The notes under the pieces: generated by a model
Database searches by the model: none
What the model was told of the DNA's origin: nothing
Seen by the model: only the letters and a program-made list of their open reading frames with translations
Part shown: piece after piece, positions 33,497 through 42,286 of the stretch
How the letters are laid out: each line of letters begins with the position of its first letter
Position numbering within the stretch: the stretch's first letter is position 1
Program-made: the position numbers and the translations under genes
Assembly (NCBI RefSeq): GCF_003602235.1
Contig: NZ_QZVS01000088.1
Coordinates: 1-64,000 of the forward strand
Origin: Cryobacterium melibiosiphilum
GTDB lineage: Bacteria > Actinomycetota > Actinomycetes > Actinomycetales > Microbacteriaceae
Direction of reading: 5' to 3'
DNA: 64,000 bases

Positions 33497-34090
33497 ATGA
33501 AGACTTCAACAACTCTCGAAGATGCGCATTCCATCCGCCGCATCGTCATCGTGCCGGGGTACGGCGCTACCGCAGTCTCGCACTGGTTCCCGTGGCTGCG
33601 TGATTCGCTTGCCGACTCTGGGATCGAGGCGATCGTGGTTGACCTGCCGACTCCGAACGATCCGCAGACGAGCGCGTGGGAGAGCGCGGTGCGATCCGCG
33701 CTCGGAACGCCGGATGCGAGCACCTGGGTCGTTACGCACTCGCTCGGTGGCATCACCGCGCTGCGCGTGCTTGCCGCCATTGCCGGCGAGTGGCGTCTGG
33801 GCGGGCTCGTGCTGGTATCGGGGTTCACCGGCCCCCTCGCAGCGCTGCCCCTGCTTGATGCATTTCTCACAGCGGATGTCCACGCGGAACTTCTCGTGCC
33901 GAACATCGGTGTGCGCGTGGTTATCCGCTCGGACAACGACGCGTTCGTCCCGCCGTCAGCATCGGAGCAGCTGGCGCACCGGCTCGACGCAGAAGTTGCC
34001 ATTCAGCCGGGCGCAGGGCATTTCCTCGCCGACGGCGGCGTTACCGCCCTGCCACTCGTGTTGGACGTCCTTCGGCTTCAGCTCAGATAA
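33497..34090 (+). CDS. RBBP9/YdeN family alpha/beta hydrolase
   Basis: 197 aa from ATG at 33497. IVIVPGYGATAVSHWFPWLR, then WVVTHSLGGITALRVLA (nucleophile Ser in HSLGG), VRVVIRSDNDAFVPP (acid Asp) and GAGHFL (His) give a full catalytic triad. Serine hydrolase of unknown substrate, probably induced through the MerR protein divergently encoded at 33101-33439. Confidence 0.85.
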   Translation: MKTSTTLEDAHSIRRIVIVPGYGATAVSHWFPWLRDSLADSGIEAIVVDLPTPNDPQTSAWESAVRSALGTPDASTWVVTHSLGGITALRVLAAIAGEWRLGGLVLVSGFTGPLAALPLLDAFLTADVHAELLVPNIGVRVVIRSDNDAFVPPSASEQLAHRLDAEVAIQPGAGHFLADGGVTALPLVLDVLRLQLR

Positions 34091-34415
34091 GTTCCAGACG
34101 TTCCTGCTCGTACGCAGCGTGAAGCAGGCGGGTGAAGTCGTCGTCTGATGCCAACTGGCGTTCCCCGATCCGGGTGACTGCGATTCCTGGGGTCCAGGAA
34201 TTCATCACGACGCCGGCGAGCTTGCCGAGTGATCTCTCGTGCCGGATGGGGCGGGTTGTCTGGGCGGCGCCGAGGATACTGAGTTGGCGCTGCAGGATCT
34301 GCATCGTCACGCCCTGGAGGATGTCCGCTTCGGGCCAGATCACGGTGGTTCCGTCCCAGAAGGCGAGGTTCCAAATCGTTCCCTCGGGGCAAGCGTCACA
34401 TCGCGCGGGATTTTG
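34083..34415 (-). pseudogene. Aminotransferase class IV, C-terminal fragment
   Basis: CPEGTIWNLAFWDGTTVIWP, then EADILQGVTMQILQRQLSIL and NSWTPGIAVTRIGERQL match the C-terminal half of PLP fold-type IV enzymes (SEGTxWNLxFWDG...). The N-terminal half with the PLP lysine is missing, so it is inactive. It overlaps the hydrolase stop by a few bases, tail to tail. Confidence 0.65.
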
Positions 34416-34558
34416 CGCATCGGTGAGGTTTCGGCCCTGACCGGAGTCGTGCCGGCATCCGCCCCCCTGCCTTGTGGGCGGCGGTTCGGACGTCCGCTGC
34501 GGTCAGGCTGGTCGTTGCGCTCGGTTAGATGTCGCGCTGAAGCGAACGCTGCCGGGCT

Positions 34559-34958
34559 CTAGGCAGACGGTGTGTTCACCAAGCGGATGCGTTGCGGGCT
34601 GCTGCCCGGGATCCGTTCGATGATTCCCCGTGCCTCGAGGTCAACCTTCACGTAGGTGCAATAATTGCGCAGCCTGCCGTGGGGAAAAGCGGCGTGGGCA
34701 CCCAGCTCGTTCTGAGTGGAGGCAACAAGGTCCTTGAGTAAGACGGTACCGTCCGAGCGGTCTGGGAGCGCGAGGACCGCGAGAATGTGCGCTCGCACAA
34801 GCTCGCACAAGCTCGTATTGTTCGAGGTCCATGGTCCAGCCATCCAGACCGCCGGGACGGGTCGAGTTGAATATCTCGACTCGACCACGCTCTCGGGCGA
34901 GGTCGTCGGCCAACCAGGCACTGGTCGGCACCGGTGCGGAGTGCGGGTCTGGGCTCAT
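34559..34958 (-). pseudogene. DUF6958-like protein disrupted by a 10-bp tandem duplication
   Basis: From ATG at 34958 the frame reads RERGRVEIFNSTRPGG then DGWTMDLEQYELVRA, and breaks at two exact copies of GCTCGCACAA. Removing one copy restores a continuous 129-residue protein: ELVRAHILAVLAL, then RLRNYCTYVKVDLEARGIIE and IRLVNTPSA. The C-terminal wHTH-like half resembles DUF6958. The duplication is perfect, so it is recent or reversible. Confidence 0.75.
34791..34810. repeat. 10-bp tandem duplication inside a gene
   Basis: GCTCGCACAA at 34791-34800 and 34801-34810, followed by GCTCG. A +10 insertion that shifts the reading frame of the gene at 34559-34958. Confidence 0.9.
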
Positions 34959-35001
34959 CGCACGGTCCTCGGTGTTTCTCTTGGCATCAGAGTCAGCGGG
35001 A

Positions 35002-35326
35002 TCAGTGAAGGTGGCGTCCGGTGAGGGGTTCCCCGTCGGTCGGCATGTCGGCGGGAGGTCCCTCGTAGACGACGCGGCCGCCGTCGTGGCCGGCGCCGGG
35101 GCCGAGGTCGACCACCGGATTCGACCGTCGTGAGCCTTTGATCGGTGTCTGGTCGATGACGACAAGATCGGCGGTTCGTGGAATCGAGCCGAGGACGAGG
35201 GAACTGACCGAGGTCCGCCTGGGTCCACTGCGCGAGCGGCAGGTCCACGTCGAAGAAGCCGGAATCGGCGAAAATCTGCCAAAACAGCGACCCCACCGCA
35301 AAGTTCGGAAACGTGATGGCGCCGCC
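35002..35326 (-). pseudogene. UvrA-like excinuclease, collapsed remnant
   Basis: Three pieces of a UvrA-family drug-resistance ATPase remain in order: GAITFPNFAVGSLFWQIFAD then FDVDLPLAQWTQADL; then LVVIDQTPIKGSRRSNP; then VVDLGPGAGHDGGRVVYEGP ending LTGRHLH. Everything between, including the second nucleotide-binding domain, is deleted, and the pieces are in two frames. Confidence 0.7.
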
Positions 35327-35540
35327 GGTCTCGGCCACTTCGTGGTAGCTCAAGCTCTGTGGACCTGACAGCGTGTACGCCTTTTCGATGTGCCCGGGAT
35401 GGGTGAGGGTCGCCGCAGCGGCCCGGCCGACATCGCGGGCGTCGATGAACGCGGTCCGGGGCCGGCCGGCGGGGACAAAAATCTCGCCACGCTCACGGAT
35501 CGGTCCGGCGTACGTTGTCGACAAGTTCTGCATGAAGGAG
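35327..35540 (-). pseudogene. NmrA-like NAD(P)-binding protein fragment
   Basis: MQNLSTTYAGPIRERGEIFV, then RTAFIDARDVGRAAAATLTH and EKAYTLSGPQSLSYHEVAE is the middle of an NmrA/HSCARG-type protein. It is joined in frame at its end to the UvrA remnant and at its start to another NAD(P)-binding gene, so both junctions are deletions. Confidence 0.7.
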
Positions 35541-36144
35541 TGTAGGTGCGGTCATCGATCTGCGTGAGGATGAAGTCGGCCAGGTCGTCACGGCTGATCT
35601 GCGTGCTGGCGTTCACCCCGACCCATCCGACCCGGTACGAGCCCCTTCCCGGCTTGTCGGTGAGGCGCGGGCCGCGAACGACTGTCCAGTCCAGTCCGGA
35701 GGACTCAAGTACGGCTAGGTGACCCTTGGCATCGGCCAACACATGACCGGCGAGTGTCTTGAGTAAGAAGCGGATGACCGTGTCGGGCACACCGGGACGG
35801 TCGGAAGGCGCCGGGAGCCCTCCACCTGAAAGGGTTACGACGCGAGTCACACCGTGGCGCTCCATCGCCGCCACAATCAGCGCCGTTCCTTTGGTCTGCA
35901 ACGTGTGAGGCGAGCCCTTCACCTGCCCGAAGAGGCTGAGCACAGCATCCGAGCCCCGCACCATTCGATCTACAGCTGCGTCGTCAAGGACGTCTCCCCG
36001 GATAACCGTGAGTCGCGGCGACGATGTCGTCAGCTTGCCAGGGTCCCGGACGAGCGCGCGTACCTCCAAGCCCGCATCGAGCGCGCGGATGAGAACGCGG
36101 CTGCCAGTTCTGCCTGTCGCCCCAAAGATGCTGATCACGGTCAT
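35350..36144 (-). CDS. NAD(P)H-binding SDR-like oxidoreductase with altered C-terminus
   Basis: 264 aa as written. Rossmann start ISIFGATGRTGSRVLIRAL (4-22), then VTRVVTLSGGGLPAPSD and LDWTVVRGPRLTDK mark an atypical SDR of the PF13460 type, which are usually about 210 residues. Family similarity runs to DDRTY (residue 201) and the remaining 63 residues come from reading the NmrA fragment in a foreign frame. Most of the fold is intact, so it may still work. Confidence 0.65.
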   Translation of the reverse strand: MTVISIFGATGRTGSRVLIRALDAGLEVRALVRDPGKLTTSSPRLTVIRGDVLDDAAVDRMVRGSDAVLSLFGQVKGSPHTLQTKGTALIVAAMERHGVTRVVTLSGGGLPAPSDRPGVPDTVIRFLLKTLAGHVLADAKGHLAVLESSGLDWTVVRGPRLTDKPGRGSYRVGWVGVNASTQISRDDLADFILTQIDDRTYTPSCRTCRQRTPDRSVSVARFLSPPAGPGPRSSTPAMSAGPLRRPSPIPGTSKRRTRCQVHRA

Positions 36145-36326
36145 GGAAATAATTTAGCGGCTAAATCTTTCAGATTTCGAGCTCGGACGCCCGCCGTGAC
36201 CAGAGCATCCGCTTTCGACAATGCGCTGGAGAGCCCCAGGGCGTCGAGATGGTCACCGAGCTTTGAGGTGACACCTTCGGCGAATCCCCAGACTCTGGGC
36301 AGGTGATACCCGTACCCTCAAATGAG

Positions 36327-36421
36327 CAAGGGGAGTATTCCGACACGGTTGGCTCGTCATTACGGATGCAGGGCGCATCCCGGGCCGCCGGTTCTCGTTC
36401 GCGGGAATGGAAAAGACCTTG
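36327..36421 (+). ncRNA. yybP-ykoY (Mn2+) riboswitch candidate
   Basis: CAAGGGGAGTA at 36327-36337 and GAAAAGACCTTG at 36410-36421 match the conserved ends of the yybP-ykoY motif, and CAAGG pairs with CCTTG as the basal stem. A CCGGGCC...CCGG element lies between. It precedes a TerC gene by 33 bp; TerC-family exporters are the classic regulon of this riboswitch. Confidence 0.7.
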
Positions 36422-36453
36422 GCGCATAATCAACGTCAAGATTGGATCCCCTA

Positions 36454-37470
36454 GTGGACGTGTCCCTGCTCGTCTGGACCATCACTATCGTCGTCACGAT
36501 AGCTTTCTTCGTATTCGAATTCTTCGCCCATGTGCGAGTGCCGCACGAGCCGTCGATCCGTGAGTCCGCCCGGTGGTCGGCCTTCTACATCGGCCTGGCA
36601 TTGCTTTTCGGTGTCGGCATCGGCATCGTCTCCGGGTGGACCTTCGGCGGCGAGTACTTCGCCGGCTATCTGACCGAAAAGGCTCTCTCGATCGACAACC
36701 TTTTCGTGTTCTTGCTCGTCATGACGGCCTTCGCCGTCCCGCGTGCCTATCAGCAGAAGGTCTTGCTGATCGGCATCGCGCTCGCACTTGTCATGCGCGG
36801 AATATTCATCGCGGTCGGCGCGACCCTGATCGCGAACTTCTCGTGGATCTTCTACCTTTTCGGCGCACTGCTCCTGTTGCTGGCTTACCGCCAGGCCTTT
36901 ACGCATGGCGAGTCGAACCCGGCCAATGGCCGTCTCATGGGGTTTGTCAGGCGTCACCTTTCCGTGACCGACGAGTATCACGGAGACAAACTCACGGTCA
37001 TGAAAGACGGCCGCCGCTTCGTGACCCCCATGCTGCTCGTGCTTGTCGCGATAGCCTTTGTCGACCTGATCTTCGCGGTCGACTCGATCCCAGCGATCTT
37101 CGGCCTCACCGACGAGGCGTACATCGTCTTCACCGCGAATGCCTTCGCGCTGATGGGTCTGCGCCAACTGTACTTTCTCATCGGCGGCCTGTTGCAGCGC
37201 CTGATCTACTTGGCCCAGGGACTCGCAGTGATCCTGGCCTTCATCGGAGTGAAGCTCGTGTTGCACGCGCTTAAGGTGAACGAACTGCCGTTCATCAACG
37301 GTGGCCAGCCCGTGCCGTGGGCCTTCGACATCCCGATCTGGTTCTCGCTCGTATTCATCGGGACCACGGTTGCGGTGGCCACCGCCGCCAGCCTCCTTAA
37401 GACCAAAGGCCAGCGAGTCCCCGTCGCTGATGTCGTCACTGAGCCCGCCGCCGAGGTGAGCGACCGTTGA
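36454..37470 (+). CDS. terC: TerC family integral membrane protein
   Basis: 338 aa from GTG at 36454. About nine transmembrane helices. The family signatures EKALSIDNLFVFLLVM and FVDLIFAVDSIPAIF contain the paired acidic metal-site residues, and the central loop LTVMKDGRRFVTPM is typical. TerC/Alx proteins export manganese, in line with the riboswitch in the leader. TTG at 36442 is an alternative start. Confidence 0.9.
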   Translation: MDVSLLVWTITIVVTIAFFVFEFFAHVRVPHEPSIRESARWSAFYIGLALLFGVGIGIVSGWTFGGEYFAGYLTEKALSIDNLFVFLLVMTAFAVPRAYQQKVLLIGIALALVMRGIFIAVGATLIANFSWIFYLFGALLLLLAYRQAFTHGESNPANGRLMGFVRRHLSVTDEYHGDKLTVMKDGRRFVTPMLLVLVAIAFVDLIFAVDSIPAIFGLTDEAYIVFTANAFALMGLRQLYFLIGGLLQRLIYLAQGLAVILAFIGVKLVLHALKVNELPFINGGQPVPWAFDIPIWFSLVFIGTTVAVATAASLLKTKGQRVPVADVVTEPAAEVSDR

Positions 37471-37559
37471 GCACTCAGCAGGTGCTTCGGAGGCCCTGTC
37501 AGCGATCCAGCTCGCATTCCTGAACCTGTGACTGGCGCCGACGGCTAGGACGCCGGATT

Positions 37560-37671
37560 GTGTTCGGGGTGCTCCAAGGCACGACATAGCGGATGCCGTG
37601 GAGCACGCCGACGCGCGGATCGCTTCGTTGGCTGTGTCCGCAGCGGCGACGGGATCCTGGAAAACAGGCAT
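37560..37671 (-). pseudogene. N-terminal fragment of a small conserved protein
   Basis: MPVFQDPVAAADTANEAIRA resembles the start of a short actinobacterial protein family (FQ-P-AAA-TA-EA-RAL-HATR). The expected continuation is absent after about 28 residues. Confidence 0.35.
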
Positions 37672-37680
37672 CTGTCCTCC

Positions 37681-39585
37681 TCAACGACTGAGCGGGCTGA
37701 GCGCTTCCTCGACCGCAGGGTTCTTGTGCATGGCGAACTGGGTCCGGTGCAATTCCTCGTACCGCCCACCGACCGCCAGCAGTTCCTCGTGCGTACCACG
37801 CTCCACGATCGAGCCGTCCTCAACCACGAGGATCAGGTCTGCGCTGCGGATGGTGGAGAGGCGGTGTGCGATCACCATCGCGGTCCGGCCCGCGAGCGCC
37901 TCGCTGAGCGCCGCCTGCACGGCGGCCTCTGACGTCGAGTCCAGCGCCGCCGTCGCCTCGTCGAGGATGACGACGCGCGGCTGGGCGAGCAGGAGCCTCG
38001 CGATGGTCATCCGCTGGCGCTCACCCCCGGACAGTCGGTAGCCACGCTCTCCCACCATGGTGTCCAGCTGGTCCGGCAGGGACCTGATGAGAGGCTCGAG
38101 CCGCGCACGGCGGACGGCGTCCCACACCTCGTCGTCGGACGCCTCCGGCCTCGCAAGGCGCAGATTGGAGAGGATGGTCTCGTGGAACAGGTGGCCGTCC
38201 TGTGTGACCATGCCCAGGGTGTGCCGCATGGAGGCGAAGGTGACATCGCGGACATCCGTGCCCGCGAGGCGCACGGCGCCGCTGTCGACGTCATAGAGGC
38301 GCGAGAGGAGCTGCGCAATCGTGGACTTTCCGGCGCCGGACGTGCCAACGAGGGCAACAGTCTGCCCCGGCTCGATCCTGAAGGACACGCCGTGCAGCAC
38401 CTCCTCGCCGCCGCGGGTGTCCAGCGTGGCAACCTCCTCGAGAGAGGCGAGGGACACTTTGTCTGCGGACGGGTAGGCGAAGCGGACGTTGTCGAATTCG
38501 ACGGCCACCTGGCCTAGGGGGACGGCGACGGCGTCGGGCTTCTCCTTGATGAGCGGGTCGAGGTCCAGCACTTCGAAGACGCGCTCGAAGCTGACCACCG
38601 CGCTCATGATCTCTACCCGTGCGTTTGCGAGGCCGGTCAGCGGCGCGTAGAGGCGGGTGAGGAGCAGCGCCAGGGTGACCACGTCACCAGTATTCAGCTG
38701 GCCGGCAAGTGCGAGGAAGCCGCCGAGCCCATACACGAGCGCGAGGGCGAGGGCGGAGACGAGCATCAGTGCGGTGAAGAAGACGAACTGCAGCATCGCG
38801 GCCCGGACCCCGATGTCGCGGACACGGGCGGCGCGCACGCGGAACTCCTCGGCCTCCTCGTCGGGCCGGCCGAACAGCTTGACGAGGGTGGCGCCGGGCG
38901 CCGAGAAGCGCTCGGTCATCTGTGTGCTCATGGCGGAGTTGTGGTCGGCGGCCTCGCGGCGCAGCGCGGCGAGGCGGCTGCCCATGCGGCGCGCGGGGAC
39001 CAGGAAGATGGGGAGCATGATCACGGCGAGGACCGTCACGAGCCATGAGGTGCTGAGCATGACGATCAGGGTGAGGATCAGCGCCACGAGGTTCGTGACC
39101 ACGCCGGAAAGCGTGCCGCTGAAGGCCTGCTGAGCTCCGATCACATCGTTGTTAAGGCGGCTCACGAGGGCGCCCGTGCGTGTGCGGGTGAAGAACGCGA
39201 TCGGCATCTTCTGCACGTGGTTGAAGACGGCGGTGCGGAGGTCGAGGATCACGCCTTCGCCGATCCGCGCCGAGTACCAGCGCGTCACCAGGGACACTGC
39301 GGCGTCGGCCACGGCTACGAGGGCGATGACAACGGCGATCCACACGATGGTGGTGACCCCGCCCTGGGCGACGATGACGTCGACCACTTGGCCGGCGAGT
39401 ACCGGTGTCGCGACCGCGAGGAAAGCTCCAACGACTGAGAGGGCGATGAAGATCAGCAGCTTGGACCGGTAGGGCACCGCAAACCTCATGATCCGTCGCA
39501 CGGACTCACGGGAGAAGCCGTGCTTGCCCTCCCGGGCGCGAGAAATCTTGTGGAGCGAGCTCCAGGCCGCGCCTTCCATGCTCAT
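37681..39585 (-). CDS. ABC transporter, fused permease-ATPase (multidrug type)
   Basis: 634 aa from ATG at 39585 with GGAAGGA upstream. Six-helix ABC membrane domain (about 37-320), then an ATPase with Walker A (GTSGAGKST), signature LSGGERQRM, Walker B (RVVILDEAT) and H-loop (IAHRLST). Homodimeric exporter layout. It contains the insert SLASLEEVATLDTRGGEEVL in the ATPase N-terminus. A truncated MarR gene sits just upstream and may once have regulated it. Confidence 0.9.
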   Translation of the reverse strand: MSMEGAAWSSLHKISRAREGKHGFSRESVRRIMRFAVPYRSKLLIFIALSVVGAFLAVATPVLAGQVVDVIVAQGGVTTIVWIAVVIALVAVADAAVSLVTRWYSARIGEGVILDLRTAVFNHVQKMPIAFFTRTRTGALVSRLNNDVIGAQQAFSGTLSGVVTNLVALILTLIVMLSTSWLVTVLAVIMLPIFLVPARRMGSRLAALRREAADHNSAMSTQMTERFSAPGATLVKLFGRPDEEAEEFRVRAARVRDIGVRAAMLQFVFFTALMLVSALALALVYGLGGFLALAGQLNTGDVVTLALLLTRLYAPLTGLANARVEIMSAVVSFERVFEVLDLDPLIKEKPDAVAVPLGQVAVEFDNVRFAYPSADKVSLASLEEVATLDTRGGEEVLHGVSFRIEPGQTVALVGTSGAGKSTIAQLLSRLYDVDSGAVRLAGTDVRDVTFASMRHTLGMVTQDGHLFHETILSNLRLARPEASDDEVWDAVRRARLEPLIRSLPDQLDTMVGERGYRLSGGERQRMTIARLLLAQPRVVILDEATAALDSTSEAAVQAALSEALAGRTAMVIAHRLSTIRSADLILVVEDGSIVERGTHEELLAVGGRYEELHRTQFAMHKNPAVEEALSPLSR

Positions 39586-39736
39586 TGTGGTTCCTTCCGT
39601 GGGCAAACGACCAGTTTAGATGGCGACCTGGGTTTTCATCCGCGTGGCAGAGTCATTTTCCGAGCCATCATGACCTGGTTGCAGCCGCAGGAGACACGCC
39701 CGTGGGGTGCCCCGCTTGCCAGGTGCGTGCGGCCGG

Positions 39737-39943
39737 TTACCAGCGGCGCGCAGACGAGGCGGAGATGATCTTGAGCAGCGCGACCCACATCGCGTCGGCG
39801 TTCTCGAGCTCCGTCTGGCTGAGCGGACCCGCGCCGAGCAGATGCAGCACGATCAGGCCCGCGGGGGTGGGTCCCAGCCGGTCCAGCGCCTCGCGGGGGC
39901 CGGCCTGGTCGGTGTGCTCTGGTTCATTCGGGCAGGTACGCAC
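39737..39943 (-). pseudogene. MarR-family regulator, internally deleted
   Basis: ALDRLGPTPAGLIVLHLLGA then GPLSQTELE is the first part of the MarR wHTH. The recognition helix and wing (about 60-70 residues) are missing, and the ORF ends directly in a C-terminal helix-like tail (NADAMWVALLKIISASS). It lies 150 bp upstream of the ABC exporter on the same strand. Confidence 0.55.
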
Positions 39944-40007
39944 AAGAGATGGGCTGAAACGGCGACGGAATCTAGATTCGTAATCCGCTCGCGAGAAGGT
40001 TCCACGC

Positions 40008-41351
40008 TCAGCTCAGGTGAAATGATGCCAGGAACGCAGACTTCATCTCACTCCGGTTGTCCTCTCCGCCGGCCAAAGCGATGTGGAGGGATCCTGCATG
40101 GAAAGCAATGATGACGTCCATCGTCCCGGGCGCGGCGGACGAGATAGTGCCGCGGAGGGTGCGTGCACCGTCCAGGTCGGCATAACTCTCGGTCACCAGC
40201 GTGCCGTCCTTGACGTTTGCGACAGCTCCGTCGAGCGAAGACTTCAGTAGCGAGTCAATATCGGCCGCGGTGAGCGCGGACAGTTCCACGCCGGTGGGGA
40301 GTAGCGGGGCGACAGGCGAAGACTGAACGGCCAAAGCCACGTCCTCGCGCTCCCAGACGGTCACGGTCAGGAGCACGGGTTGTCCGAAGACCACCTCCTC
40401 CTGGGTGGTGGTCGCCGGCGTGCCAGGAAACGTGACACTACTCAATCCGTCATCGGACACCCACGCGACCGCTTCGGCAGCTTCTGGAGTGTCGAACAGT
40501 GCCACTCGGGCATCGTCGGCGTACTCGAAGATGTACTGGCCGCCGAACCAGCCGACGACACCCACGAGAACAGTGACGACAAGCGCGCCCACCACGCGCG
40601 GTTTCTTACGCCTCACCTCAGCCGGTGTCAGCCGGGCATCGCCGGCCCGTCCGTCGGCTGCAGCGGAGGCTCGCAATTCGTGCAGTCGGGTGGAGACGGA
40701 AGCGAACTGGCGACGCGACCCCGGATAACCGGTGGTCGCAGAGTAGACGGGCAGCGGCAACCTGAACGGAAATCCATGCTGGTGCCCGCTCAGAGTCAGG
40801 GAGGTGACGGGTACCAACGAAACCAGCACCGAGTTGGTTTCCACAGTGGCAATTTCGTCCCAGAGCAGCACGTTCAGGGGCTGCTCTGAGCGTGCCGTCT
40901 TCCAGATGGAGATACCGGCGCGGTCCGCCGTTACGCCTGCGTATTGACCAAGCTTGGCACCGTTGACGGCGGCAAGCAACGCAACATCGGACCTCAGGCC
41001 TGCGGTGGTAGCAACAGGGAAGACGACGGAACCCGGGAAGCGAGCTTCGAGCTGGTTGACGAGGCGGCGAATGGATGCAACGGACGCCCAGTAGACGATA
41101 CCCATCAAGGCAACGAACGCCGCCAGTACGATGCCGGCCGTCTGCGCCGCTCCGGAGACTTGCACAGAGGCGACCACGCTCGCAGCCAACACGAGCACTA
41201 GCCCGCACATCGTGACCCACAGGGCCACGCTCGGCTCAGGCAGGGGGCCGCTCCTCTCGCCCGTATCGAGCGGAGCGTCTCGTTTGGTGGAAGGACCGGA
41301 GCTCGCGTCCCGGTCGGACATGATCAGGGTGGGATCAACGGGGATGGTCAT
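40008..41351 (-). CDS. Hypothetical membrane protein
   Basis: 447 aa from ATG at 41351 (MTIPVDPTLIMSDRD). Two helices near residues 43-85, a cytoplasmic middle part resembling a PH-like fold (ISIWKTARSEQPLNVLLWDE, then IATVETNSVLV), a third helix (about 256-277), and a C-terminal outer domain (SSVTFPGTPATTTQEEVVFG and onward). Not recognised; monocistronic. Confidence 0.6.
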   Translation of the reverse strand: MTIPVDPTLIMSDRDASSGPSTKRDAPLDTGERSGPLPEPSVALWVTMCGLVLVLAASVVASVQVSGAAQTAGIVLAAFVALMGIVYWASVASIRRLVNQLEARFPGSVVFPVATTAGLRSDVALLAAVNGAKLGQYAGVTADRAGISIWKTARSEQPLNVLLWDEIATVETNSVLVSLVPVTSLTLSGHQHGFPFRLPLPVYSATTGYPGSRRQFASVSTRLHELRASAAADGRAGDARLTPAEVRRKKPRVVGALVVTVLVGVVGWFGGQYIFEYADDARVALFDTPEAAEAVAWVSDDGLSSVTFPGTPATTTQEEVVFGQPVLLTVTVWEREDVALAVQSSPVAPLLPTGVELSALTAADIDSLLKSSLDGAVANVKDGTLVTESYADLDGARTLRGTISSAAPGTMDVIIAFHAGSLHIALAGGEDNRSEMKSAFLASFHLS

Positions 41352-41594
41352 CTGCACACTATGCCCTGTCTGAACAGCAGATAGTGATGATTCGTCGCTA
41401 TTTTCCACAACCGTCGGTCACGGGGAACGCACCTCGCGCAGACCCCTCGGCCGACAAAGAAGACCGCGGGAGGGGCATCCGCCTCGCGCTCGATGTGACC
41501 CGAAAACCAGTTGGTGCAGCTCTGTGCTTGACGCCAATGATCGGGCCGGATCTGCAAACTCGCAACAGCGGCGGCGGCTTCATAAGGTGGTGAC

Positions 41595-42110
41595 ATGACG
41601 ACTTCGGGCAGCGAGCAATCTCCGGCAGCGAGGGTGTACTACGTCGGCTCCTACGAACCGCTCGTGCGCGAGAACGCCGAAGCAGTCGACGACGAGGACA
41701 TCGTTCCCAGCAAGCATTCCGACGAGACCGATGTGTGGTTCACCGACTGGCAGGTCGCCGAAGACGGCATGAACGTAGAACTCGACGAACGCGTTGACTG
41801 GGACTTGGTGCGGATGGACCTGGCCTGGGTTGCCCGCCTGTTCGCGGGTCGGCGATCGATCCCGTTGCAGCTGGACACCTATGCTGACGCCGGGCGAGGC
41901 CTCGCCGACCTGTCGGAGCGAACCCACCTCGCCGGCCGGGTGGCCCGGATCGACCAGGTTTCGGTGCGATATGAACAGTCCACAGACCCTGCGGTGCGCG
42001 GGCTGGTGCCGGAACCGGGCGGAGCCATGCAGCACCGGGTGCTGAGCTTTCGCGACCGCCGTGCCCATCCCGGCAAGGTGGTCGGCTGGGTGGTGCGCGT
42101 GCGGGCGTAG
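41595..42110 (+). CDS. Hypothetical cytoplasmic protein
   Basis: 171 aa, acidic N-terminus (RENAEAVDDEDIVPSKHSDE) and a strand-rich C-terminus (AMQHRVLSFRDRRAHPGKVV). No known motif. Coding character is strong throughout. Confidence 0.6.
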   Translation: MTTSGSEQSPAARVYYVGSYEPLVRENAEAVDDEDIVPSKHSDETDVWFTDWQVAEDGMNVELDERVDWDLVRMDLAWVARLFAGRRSIPLQLDTYADAGRGLADLSERTHLAGRVARIDQVSVRYEQSTDPAVRGLVPEPGGAMQHRVLSFRDRRAHPGKVVGWVVRVRA

Positions 42111-42240
42111 GGGCCCGCGCGCCGCCTAGGTGTGGGGGAGCACCTGCTCCTCGATGACCACGATGGGCTGACCTGACACCGCTTTCAGTCCTTGGTCACG
42201 ACACCAGTGGCGGAATCGAATGTCACGTGAACAAAACAGA

Positions 42241-42264
42241 GGGGCGGCCCACGCGGGCTGCCCC
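42241..42264. terminator. Bidirectional terminator hairpin
   Basis: GGGGCGGCCC-ACGC-GGGCTGCCCC has a 10-nt arm with one mismatch, flanked by AAAACAGA and TTGTCAAAA, between convergent genes. A minus-strand coding-like tail at 42126-42238 (LKAVSGQPIVVIEEQVLPHT and stop) suggests a remnant gene just downstream. Confidence 0.65.
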
Positions 42265-42286
42265 TTGTCAAAAATGGGAGGGGTCG

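Noticed and set aside
36451-37671. Long minus-strand ORF opposite terC
   Set aside because: It is antisense to a well-supported membrane protein, is rich in His/Asp/Arg and has no family features; only its first 28 codons (37560-37671) resemble a real protein.
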